Below are positions 1 through 7,573 of a stretch of DNA of 64,000 nt, one piece after another. The DNA comes from Leeuwenhoekiella sp044542075 (GTDB lineage Bacteria > Bacteroidota > Bacteroidia > Flavobacteriales > Flavobacteriaceae). The DNA is taken from contig NZ_JBITTU010000001.1 in NCBI RefSeq assembly GCF_044542075.1, positions 372,001 to 436,000 on the forward strand, in the 5' to 3' direction. How positions within the stretch are numbered: the stretch's first letter is position 1; every line of letters begins with the position of its first letter. The notes under the pieces were generated by a model, which did no database searches, was not told the DNA's origin, and saw nothing but the letters and a program-made list of their open reading frames with translations. The translations under genes and the position numbers were made by a program.

Positions 1-822
1 GATTTTGACCGTATGACTCCGCAACAACGTAAAACCTGGGACGCGGCATACCAACCTAAAAACGATGCTTTTCATAAAGCAAACTTACACGGTGAGGAAC
101 TCGCCGTATGGAAGGCCCAACGGTATTTACAAGATTATATGGCTACAATTGCAGCGGTTGATGAAGGCGTAGGTTCAATTCTCGACTATTTAGAAGCTAA
201 TAATCTAGACAAGAATACGATTGTTGTTTACACCTCAGATCAAGGATTTTATCTTGGAGAAAAGGGCTTTTTTGATAAGCGTTTTATGTACGAAGAATCA
301 TACCGAACCCCGCTTTTAATTCAGTATCCAAATTCAATAAAAGCAGGAACTACCAGCGATGCATTGGTTCAAAATCTGGATTTTGCTCAAACTTTCTTAG
401 ATTATGCAAATGGTACTAATCTTACTACAGAAATGCAGGGTCAATCTTTGAGACCGGTTCTAGAACAAAAACTAGGAGAGGCAGATTTTAGATCTGTTTT
501 ATATTATCATTATTATGATTTTCCGGCATTTCATATGGTTAAGAAGCATTACGGTGTAAGCACAAAGCGCTATAAACTAATGCACTTTTATGATGATATT
601 GATGCTTGGGAATTTTATGACCTTAAAACAGACCCTTCAGAAATTCATAATAAAATAGATGATCCTGCTTACGCTGACGTTATAAAACGCTTACATAAAC
701 AATTAGACTCTATACAAAACGTCTATGGAGTTACACAAAAAGAGTTTGAGCAAGCTCCTAAAGAGCGCGTAACCAAAGAATATCAAAATTTTAAAAGATT
801 GCGCGGTACACCTATGAAGTAA
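1..822 (+). CDS. Sulfatase (S1 family), C-terminal part
   Basis: The reading frame is open from base 1, so the gene starts before the window; 273 residues are visible. The segment has the sulfatase C-terminal metal-site signature, a Ser-Asp-Gln-Gly followed by LGEKGFFDKR and MYEES (about residues 79-100 of the visible part). This is typical of S1 sulfatases that remove sulfate esters from polysaccharides or glycosaminoglycans. The visible tail resembles the C-terminal domain (DUF4976 type) of that family. The formylglycine motif (C/S-x-P-x-R) and any signal peptide lie upstream and cannot be checked. The SDQG variant instead of SDHG also occurs in the family. The substrate cannot be told from this part. 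Confidence 0.9.
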   Translation, partial: DFDRMTPQQRKTWDAAYQPKNDAFHKANLHGEELAVWKAQRYLQDYMATIAAVDEGVGSILDYLEANNLDKNTIVVYTSDQGFYLGEKGFFDKRFMYEESYRTPLLIQYPNSIKAGTTSDALVQNLDFAQTFLDYANGTNLTTEMQGQSLRPVLEQKLGEADFRSVLYYHYYDFPAFHMVKKHYGVSTKRYKLMHFYDDIDAWEFYDLKTDPSEIHNKIDDPAYADVIKRLHKQLDSIQNVYGVTQKEFEQAPKERVTKEYQNFKRLRGTPMK

Positions 823-898
823 CTTAATGTTCAAGTAAAGTAAGAGAATCTAATTTGACTTTGTATAATCGTACTTTTATAAATTAAATAAATTCAAA

Positions 899-1738
899 AT
901 GAAAACACTTCTCTACACGCTAATTTTCGTTTTTAGTATTACAGGGCTTTGTGCACAAGAACTAGGACTAATGAGCTACAACATTCGGTTAGCTACAGAG
1001 TCTGATGGTGAGAATGCCTGGAGTAAGCGTAAAGAATTTCTAAAAAACCAGGTGCTCTTTTATGGTCCAGATGTAATGGGCGTACAAGAAGCTTTACCTG
1101 AACAGATGGATTATTTAAACCATAATCTTACAGGCTACAAGCATATAGGCGTGGGTCGCGAGGGAGAAAATCAAGGCGAATTTTCAGCACTATTTTACAA
1201 TGCTGATAAATTAGAGGTTCTTAAAAGTGACACCTTCTGGCTATCTGAGACTCCTGAAGTAATTTCCACCGGTTGGGATGCTGCTTTGCCGCGCATTTGC
1301 ACCTATGCTTTATTTAAAGATAAAACTACCCAGGAAAAATTTTATGTATTTAATACACATTTTGACCACGTAGGTGTTGAAGCTCGCAAAGAATCAGCTG
1401 CCTTAATATTGCAAAAAATGACCGAATTAAATACCGAGAATGTAGCGGTTTTTCTAACCGGAGATCTTAACCTGGAACCAGATAGTGATCCTATTGCGGT
1501 TTTAAAAACCAAATTATTTGACACAAATGAACTGGCTCCCAGAGGAGCTTTTGGACCATCGGGTACATTTAATGGTTTTAAATTTGATAAGCCGGTTATA
1601 CGCCGTATAGACTATATTTTTCAAGGAAAAGGAAACACGTCTCAGGTTCTAAAGCACGCTGTATTAAGTGATTCTAAAGATTTACATTATGCATCAGACC
1701 ATTTACCGGTTTATGTTTTGATTAAATTGCAATCTTAA
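899..1738 (+). CDS. Secreted endonuclease/exonuclease/phosphatase family protein
   Basis: 279 residues with a signal peptide (residues 1-20, ending CAQ). The EEP fold's metal-dependent phosphoesterase motifs are complete: SYNIR (Asn28), QE (Glu64), NTHFDH (His154), GDLN (Asp189, Asn191), RIDYIF (Asp238) and the terminal SDH (Asp267, His268). The protein therefore should be an active Mg-dependent hydrolase in the periplasm or outside the cell. The family ranges from DNases to sphingomyelinase-like and inositol-phosphate phosphatases, and the substrate is not evident. It follows the sulfatase in the same direction after 76 bases, so co-expression is possible. Confidence 0.88.
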   Translation: MKTLLYTLIFVFSITGLCAQELGLMSYNIRLATESDGENAWSKRKEFLKNQVLFYGPDVMGVQEALPEQMDYLNHNLTGYKHIGVGREGENQGEFSALFYNADKLEVLKSDTFWLSETPEVISTGWDAALPRICTYALFKDKTTQEKFYVFNTHFDHVGVEARKESAALILQKMTELNTENVAVFLTGDLNLEPDSDPIAVLKTKLFDTNELAPRGAFGPSGTFNGFKFDKPVIRRIDYIFQGKGNTSQVLKHAVLSDSKDLHYASDHLPVYVLIKLQS

Positions 1739-1775
1739 AATTTAGATTTGTTGTCTAAAATTCAAAAAACTAATA

Positions 1776-1924
1776 CTATTTTTGTTTTCTTACTAAGAAA
1801 TAACCGCAGCTTTTAAGCTGCCTCTTTATAACGATGTTGTGTTGTTTCCAAAGAAATTTGGAAACTGGTTTTGTAGTGAAACCTTTGAGAAGCTTTACCT
1901 TAAACGGTGAGGCTTTTTTGTTTT
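1776..1924 (+). ncRNA. Candidate structured small RNA or leader
   Basis: This gap between two + strand genes holds four hairpins in a row. They are GCAGCTT/AAGCTGC (1806-1812 with 1815-1821), a perfect 9-bp stem capped by a GAAA tetraloop (1844-1852 with 1857-1865), GGTTT/AAACC (1867-1871 with 1879-1883), and a 10-bp stem with two G-U pairs (1890-1899 with 1906-1915) followed by a T run. The last is a plausible intrinsic terminator. TATTTTTG near 1777 matches the TAnnTTTG promoter box. I do not recognise an RNA family. It could instead be the leader of the peptidase gene at 2012. Confidence 0.4.
1890..1924 (+). terminator. Intrinsic terminator-like hairpin
   Basis: A 10-bp stem (1890-1899 with 1906-1915, two G-U pairs) with loop TTAAAC is followed by a T-rich tract interrupted by one G. 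It would end the candidate small RNA, or attenuate transcription into the peptidase gene that starts 88 bases later. Confidence 0.6.
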
Positions 1925-2011
1925 ATCTCGTAGCTATACTTAAAAAACAACCTCAACTTTTCAAACTATTCTGTAACTTTCAAGCTGTTCTCTAATTTTC
2001 AAGAATATTCT

Positions 2012-4387
2012 ATGATTAAATTCTATTTTGGTGCCTGCCTGGTTGCTCTTATGTGCTTCAGTAATCTTACTCTTTCTGCTCAAACCAGCACACTTTCGGT
2101 AGAAAAAATAATGAAAGATCCTAAATGGATGGGTAACTTTCCTGAAAATGTACAGTGGGGAATGCAAAGCAACACCATCTATTTTGATTACAATCCAGAC
2201 GGGAATACAAGTGATAGTCTCTATAAAATAGAAGTTAACAAACTTGATAATATTCAAAAAGTGTCGCTCGCTGAGCGCAAAGCGATGATTAGCTCGTATG
2301 GCAGTTTTAATAGTTCAAAAACTAAAAAACTATATACTAAAGATAATGCCCTCTACCTCTATGATGTAGCGAAAAATGAATCTAGTTTAATAGTAGATCT
2401 GGGGGCACGATTGGGCGATGCTACTTTTCTTTCAGATGAAAATAAAATCGCTTTTACGTTTGAAAACAATGCGTATGTTTTTAATACTGCAAAAGGAAGT
2501 CTAGAAAAACTTACCAATTTTAAAGAGGGAAAAGCTACAGACGATAAGGATAAAAAGTTATCTGATAAGAATAAATGGTTAAAAGAAGAAAACCTAGGCC
2601 TATTGCAGATCGTAAGAGAGCGAGAAGAACAAGACTCTCTTTCTAAAGCCTACCGCGAGATGACAGCAGACCCAGAACCGTTTGTCTTTTACTCGGGCGA
2701 ACAATCTATTAACAGTTTACAGGTTGCTCCTAACGCAAATTTTGTAACTATTGTATTGACAAAGCGCGATCGTGGAGAAAGCACTAATGTACCTAATTAT
2801 GTAGATGCGTCAGGTTATACTGAAGATTTACGTGCTCGCAGCAAAGTAGGCGATGATAAAACTGAAGCTTCTTTGGCCATTTACAATCGTGAAAAAGATA
2901 CTGTCTATCAAGTAGACCCATCTACATTACCGGGAATTACAGATTTACCTGATTACATTTCTGATTACCCGGATAAAGAGTGGGAGGCTAAAGAACGGGA
3001 AGTTATCATATCCCAAGCTATCTTTTCTAATGACGGAGGCAAAGCCATTGTAAATGTGCGTTCTAAAGATAATAAAGACCGCTGGATTGCCCTTTTAAAC
3101 CTTGAAGATGGCAGTCTTAAAACCTTAGATCGCCAGCGTGATGAGGCCTGGATTGCCGGTCCGGGAATTGGCTGGTCTTTTGGAGGTGGCACGCTGGGGT
3201 GGTTACCAGATAATACACACATTTATTTTCAGTCTGAAGAAAGTGGATACTCACACCTGTATCTTCTAGATGTTAATAACGGTAAGAAAAGAGCCCTCAC
3301 GCAAGGGGAATATGAGGTTTTTGATCCGTTTTTATCTAATGATAAAAAGTCCTGGTTTTTAACCACATCGCAGGTAAATCCCGGGGAACGACATTTTTAT
3401 AAAATGCCTGTAATGGGCGGTAGTATGAGGCAGCTTACTACGCTTCCGGGCAACAATGAAGTGGCACTATCTCCAGACGAAAAATATATGGCTATTCGTA
3501 ATTCATATAGTAATAAACCTTGGGAACTCTATTTTAAGAAAGCTACTACTTCAGAAACCGCTAAGCAACTTACAAGCGGCCAGTCTGATGCTTTTAAAAA
3601 TTATGCGTGGCGCATACCTGAAAATATAAAATTTGAAGCCGCAGATGGTGCTATGGTGCCTGCACGCCTATATACTCCTGAAGCTTCAGTAAAAAATGGT
3701 GCTGCAGTTGTTTTTGTACACGGCGCGGGGTATTTACAAAATGCACATAAATGGTGGTCTAGCTACTTTAGGGAATATATGTTCAACAATATGTTGACAG
3801 ACCTGGGCTATACCGTTATCGATATTGATTACCGGGCCAGTGCCGGTTATGGTCGCGATTGGAGAACAGGAATATATCGCCATATGGGCGGAAAAGATCT
3901 TTCTGATCAGGTAGATGGTGTGGAATATCTCATTAAAAATCACGGTGTCAATCCTGGAAAAGTAGGCATTTATGGTGGAAGCTATGGCGGTTTTATTACG
4001 CTAATGGCACTTTTTAACCAGCCGGAAACATTTAAAGCCGGTGCTGCTTTACGCTCTGTTACAGATTGGGCACATTACAATCACGGCTATACAGCGAATA
4101 TTTTAAATGAGCCTACTCAAGACCCTATTGCCTACAAGCGCTCTTCTCCTATTTACTTCGCCGAAGGCTTACAGGGAGATTTACTAATAGAGCACGGTAT
4201 GCTAGACACCAATGTTCATTTTCAAGATGTGGTGCGGTTAACACAACGCTTAATCGAGCTGGAAAAAGAAAACTGGGAACTGGCAGTTTACCCTGTGGAA
4301 AGTCACGGATTTATAGAACCCAGCAGCTGGACAGATGAGTATAAACGTATTCTAAAGTTGTTTAATGATAGTTTACTTGAGAGGTAA
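2012..4387 (+). CDS. S9 family serine peptidase, DPP-IV/acylaminoacyl-peptidase-like
   Basis: 791 residues with a signal peptide (1-24, ending SAQ), so periplasmic or secreted. The N-terminal two thirds has WD40/beta-propeller-like repeats, including WLPDNTHIYFQSEESGYSHLY. The C-terminal alpha/beta hydrolase domain carries the catalytic triad: Ser657 in YGGSYGG, Asp732 in HGMLDTNVHF and His765 in ESHGF. Such enzymes release di- or tripeptides or process oligopeptides; exact specificity is unknown. The length fits the family. ATG at 2012 is chosen because it gives a complete signal peptide. It is monocistronic: the next gene is convergent. Confidence 0.93.
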   Translation: MIKFYFGACLVALMCFSNLTLSAQTSTLSVEKIMKDPKWMGNFPENVQWGMQSNTIYFDYNPDGNTSDSLYKIEVNKLDNIQKVSLAERKAMISSYGSFNSSKTKKLYTKDNALYLYDVAKNESSLIVDLGARLGDATFLSDENKIAFTFENNAYVFNTAKGSLEKLTNFKEGKATDDKDKKLSDKNKWLKEENLGLLQIVREREEQDSLSKAYREMTADPEPFVFYSGEQSINSLQVAPNANFVTIVLTKRDRGESTNVPNYVDASGYTEDLRARSKVGDDKTEASLAIYNREKDTVYQVDPSTLPGITDLPDYISDYPDKEWEAKEREVIISQAIFSNDGGKAIVNVRSKDNKDRWIALLNLEDGSLKTLDRQRDEAWIAGPGIGWSFGGGTLGWLPDNTHIYFQSEESGYSHLYLLDVNNGKKRALTQGEYEVFDPFLSNDKKSWFLTTSQVNPGERHFYKMPVMGGSMRQLTTLPGNNEVALSPDEKYMAIRNSYSNKPWELYFKKATTSETAKQLTSGQSDAFKNYAWRIPENIKFEAADGAMVPARLYTPEASVKNGAAVVFVHGAGYLQNAHKWWSSYFREYMFNNMLTDLGYTVIDIDYRASAGYGRDWRTGIYRHMGGKDLSDQVDGVEYLIKNHGVNPGKVGIYGGSYGGFITLMALFNQPETFKAGAALRSVTDWAHYNHGYTANILNEPTQDPIAYKRSSPIYFAEGLQGDLLIEHGMLDTNVHFQDVVRLTQRLIELEKENWELAVYPVESHGFIEPSSWTDEYKRILKLFNDSLLER

Positions 4388-4419
4388 AATAAGAATTAAA
4401 AAATAAAGCTTTAAATAAC

Positions 4420-5199
4420 CTACATATCAATCTTACGGTAACGCATCTCAACAAACACATACAGTGAATAAACAATAAAACCTATAGCGATTGACCCTAA
4501 TATAAAGTCGCCGAAGGCATACTGCATAAATGAGAATGCAGCTTCTTTATTTGCGCTCGTAATATCGCGGGTAGTATATGCTGAGTCTAATAAAAGTAAT
4601 GCAGCTATACTTACTGTAAAACCACGTGAAGCGTACCCTATAGCACCAAAACTCATCACCGCTTTTTGAAGTTTAGGGATTATGGCATCTATATTTATGG
4701 TCTTTTTAAAAATACCTGAAAAAGCGATATAAAACTCATTTAAAGCACCTCCCATCATCCCTAAAGCTACTCCTACGACACAAATTCTACCAAAATCTGT
4801 ATGAATAAACTTCTGAAAATCTGTGGTTGTTAGGTAACTAGATCCGTCTGGGTTAAATACAACTTGCAACGCACTTATAGCTAAAAAGGCATAAACAAGA
4901 CCTCCAAAACAAAACCCGATGCGCTGGCCTAAACCCATAATACTCGTACCATAACCCTCGTTATCAACAATAGTTTCATAGACACGCCAAAACACATAAC
5001 CAAAAAGAGCCACTGCCCATAAGATAAGTAAAGCGTTTCCAAATTCTTGCTTAGCTAAAACCTCCATTAAGGTAAAACTCCCTGCTTTAAAACCGCCCAG
5101 TCCAAAGGCTTCCATAGCGGTAATTACCCCTATTGCTAAAAAGAGTATTGCTTTTGCAAAAAGACCCGAACGGGCGTATATATTTTTCTTAGAATTCAA
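4420..5199 (-). CDS. DUF1206 domain membrane protein
   Basis: 259 residues with about six hydrophobic helices arranged as three two-helix repeats. Each repeat starts with an Arg/Gly-containing stretch: YARSGLFAKAILFLAIG near residues 8-24, a middle repeat near GLGQRIGFCFGGLVYAF, and a third near GAIGYASRGFTVSIAALL. That is the DUF1206 pattern. It is an inner-membrane protein of unknown function. The gene converges with the S9 peptidase and lies 107 bases upstream of the PAP2 gene on the same strand. Confidence 0.85.
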   Translation of the reverse strand: MNSKKNIYARSGLFAKAILFLAIGVITAMEAFGLGGFKAGSFTLMEVLAKQEFGNALLILWAVALFGYVFWRVYETIVDNEGYGTSIMGLGQRIGFCFGGLVYAFLAISALQVVFNPDGSSYLTTTDFQKFIHTDFGRICVVGVALGMMGGALNEFYIAFSGIFKKTINIDAIIPKLQKAVMSFGAIGYASRGFTVSIAALLLLDSAYTTRDITSANKEAAFSFMQYAFGDFILGSIAIGFIVYSLYVFVEMRYRKIDM

Positions 5200-5306
5200 A
5201 AAGCTGGGTAAACTATTAAAAGATTAGAAATTAAATGTCTTGGTACATTGTAGGATGCAAAATGTAATCAAATAAAATTGAATCAGAAAAAATAGAAGTT
5301 TAATAT

Positions 5307-6176
5307 CTAAAACTGAAGCACCACTCCTATTTGATCTCCGGTAAAGGTAAGATTCCATTCTAGATTTAATTCTTTAGCAGCAAGATCAGGGTTGTATTTT
5401 TGTTCATATTTTCTATCAAGATATTTGTCTATTGCTTCAACAATAAAAGCACTCATTGCCCAACTTAAAGCCACATCACTTGCCCAGTGTGCTTCTTCAT
5501 AAATTCGGCTTAAACCCGGTATTAGACCTATACCTATGATACCACCTTTAATCCACTTATTATCAAATTGCTTTGCAATAGAGTACGTGGTTGTAAACGT
5601 AAGAACCGCATGACCTGAAGGAAAAGATCTATATGCGGCAGTCCCACCAAAAGGTTTAAAATGGTGATTTCCAAAGCCGGCTCCCGGTCGTGCCCGTCCT
5701 ACCAGTGATTTACTTATTTGCTGTACCACACCAGCGGCAGTTGCTGAAGCAATCATTAAAACTCCGGTACGTCTTAATTTCTCATTTTTAGTAAATAAAC
5801 CCGTAAGGTAAACCGCTCCCGTAATCCCGTAATTATTCTGAGGTGCTCCAGAATAATACCCGAAGTCTAAAAGAAGAGACGGCACATCATCTTTATGAGA
5901 AATGAGTGCTTTACGTATCTCATCATCTAGTAAAAAAAGACCCGCAGTTCCTGCTGCGACACCTCCAAACCTTAGAAAATCATCACTCTGCCAATGCAAC
6001 GGTCTAGAATACGCAAAACCTACACCTCCAACGACATTACCCATATCATAGGTAAAATCATTCCATAATGTGTGTTTTTTATCAGTATTAAAGGCTACAA
6101 AAAGGCTATCCTGAGCAATTGCAGGAGCTACATATAAAAGCAAAATAAGGAATAGGGAAAGCGTAATTTTTGGCAT
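5307..6176 (-). CDS. PAP2 family phosphatase
   Basis: 289 residues with a signal peptide or first membrane segment (1-21, ending AIAQ). The three PAP2 motifs are intact: K156-x6-R163-P164, PSGH (186-189, catalytic His189) and SRIYEEAHWASD (S223, R224, H230, D234). The family dephosphorylates lipid phosphates such as undecaprenyl or phosphatidyl phosphates on the outer face of a membrane. The long polar N-terminal part and few hydrophobic helices suggest an outer-membrane or periplasmic type as in other Bacteroidota. The substrate is unknown. Confidence 0.9.
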   Translation of the reverse strand: MPKITLSLFLILLLYVAPAIAQDSLFVAFNTDKKHTLWNDFTYDMGNVVGGVGFAYSRPLHWQSDDFLRFGGVAAGTAGLFLLDDEIRKALISHKDDVPSLLLDFGYYSGAPQNNYGITGAVYLTGLFTKNEKLRRTGVLMIASATAAGVVQQISKSLVGRARPGAGFGNHHFKPFGGTAAYRSFPSGHAVLTFTTTYSIAKQFDNKWIKGGIIGIGLIPGLSRIYEEAHWASDVALSWAMSAFIVEAIDKYLDRKYEQKYNPDLAAKELNLEWNLTFTGDQIGVVLQF

Positions 6177-6291
6177 AACAGCACACTTCTTATTTAATAA
6201 ACTGATTAGGATGAAAGACTACTTCAAAACTTTCAGCCCATGTAGTCTGCTAAATACCGTTGAGATTACAAATAATACATACTAAATTTAT

Positions 6292-7311
6292 TTAAAGCTG
6301 TGATTGAGAATTCTTTTTCAATAGATCTTCAATTTTTGAAAGTTCATCATTTGAAAATTCAAGATTAGATAACGCATCAATGTTGTTCTGAAGCTGCTCA
6401 ACTTTACTCACCCCAACCAATACCGAAGTCACCCTGTGATCTTTTAGCAACCAGCTAATGGCCATTTGCGCAAGACTTTGACCACGCTCTTTTGCAAGCG
6501 TATTTAATTGCTTTACCATATTTATGAGATCTTCTGTAATTCGGTCTTCAGAGAGATACATAGAATTAGCAGCACGTGAATCTTTTGGGATTCCGTTGAG
6601 GTATTTATCTGTTAATAATCCTTGCTGTAAAGGTGAAAAAACCACACTTCCCAGACCGGTCTCATCTAACGCATCTAGCAAACCATCTTCAACCCAGCGG
6701 TCTAACATATTGTATCTGGGCTGATGCACGAGAAAAGGTGTTCCCAGCTGCTTTAAAATCGCTGCCGCTTCACGCGTACGTGCTGCACCGTAATTAGAAA
6801 TACCTACATAAAGTGCTTTTCCAGATCGTACAATCTGATCTAGCGCACCCATGGTTTCTTCAAGCGGTGTCTCTAAATCTGGACGGTGATGGTAAAATAT
6901 ATCTACGTAATCTATGCCCATACGCTTTAATGATTGATCGCAACTGGCGATTAAATATTTTCGCGACCCAAAATCTCCATAAGGTCCGGGCCACATATCA
7001 TAACCCGCTTTTGATGAAATAATAAGTTCATCCCGATACGGTTTAAAATCTTCTTTAAAAATCTGACCAAAATTAGTCTCTGCAGAACCATACGGCGGAC
7101 CATAATTATTAGCGAGATCAAAATGCGTAATCCCTTTATCAAATGCGGTTCTTAAAATTGATCTTCCGTTTGTGAAATCTGCTGAATTACCAAAGTTATG
7201 CCACAATCCCAGAGAAATCATAGGCAACTTAATTCCGCTCCTTCCACAACGGCGATAGCGCATAGTTTCATAGCGATTTTCTGCAGCCAAATATTTAGAA
7301 TTCACATTCAT
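6292..7311 (-). CDS. gpr: Aldo/keto reductase, L-glyceraldehyde 3-phosphate reductase type
   Basis: 339 residues with clear similarity along the length to E. coli YghZ/Gpr (AKR14). Examples are ISLGLWHNFG, THFDLANNYGPP, SKAGYDMWPGPYG and SWLLKDHRVTSVL. The AKR catalytic tetrad is present as Asp65, Tyr70, Lys101 and His142. It should reduce L-glyceraldehyde 3-phosphate and other toxic aldehydes with NADPH in the cytoplasm. The gene stands alone, divergent from the siderophore receptor. The symbol is by similarity only. Confidence 0.88.
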   Translation of the reverse strand: MNVNSKYLAAENRYETMRYRRCGRSGIKLPMISLGLWHNFGNSADFTNGRSILRTAFDKGITHFDLANNYGPPYGSAETNFGQIFKEDFKPYRDELIISSKAGYDMWPGPYGDFGSRKYLIASCDQSLKRMGIDYVDIFYHHRPDLETPLEETMGALDQIVRSGKALYVGISNYGAARTREAAAILKQLGTPFLVHQPRYNMLDRWVEDGLLDALDETGLGSVVFSPLQQGLLTDKYLNGIPKDSRAANSMYLSEDRITEDLINMVKQLNTLAKERGQSLAQMAISWLLKDHRVTSVLVGVSKVEQLQNNIDALSNLEFSNDELSKIEDLLKKNSQSQL

Positions 7312-7507
7312 AGCGGTTGAGTTTAAAGGAAAGTTACTGTAAAAATAAGCTAATTAGAATACCTAATTGAACAATAAAGTCTCTTCAAATTTAGATTTTA
7401 CATAGGTTAATCTGTTAATTATATATTAAAATAATAAATCAAACAACTGACTATCAGATTAATAAATAAATGTAATAATTATCTATTTAAATTAAGTCTA
7501 AATAAGT

Positions 7508-7538
7508 TTTGTTGTTTACAAAATCACAAATACATTTG
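7508..7538 (+). promoter_or_regulatory. Bacteroidota-type promoter of the siderophore operon
   Basis: TTTG at 7508-7511 and TACATTTG at 7531-7538 are separated by 19 bases. This matches the phylum's -33/-7 consensus (TTTG, 19-21 bases, TAnnTTTG). It would give a leader of about 30 bases before the ATG at 7574. I did not find a Fur box I could defend. Confidence 0.65.
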
Positions 7539-7573
7539 CCTTTCAAAATTATATTAATTTAATCTAAATAACA

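Noticed and set aside
1..1738. Sulfated-polysaccharide utilisation locus
   Set aside because: Only the end of one sulfatase and an EEP-family enzyme are visible; no SusC/D or glycoside hydrolase adjoins them inside the window, so a locus cannot be claimed.
1961..2257. 98-residue minus-strand open frame at the S9 peptidase start
   Set aside because: Antisense to the signal peptide and N-terminus of a well-supported gene.
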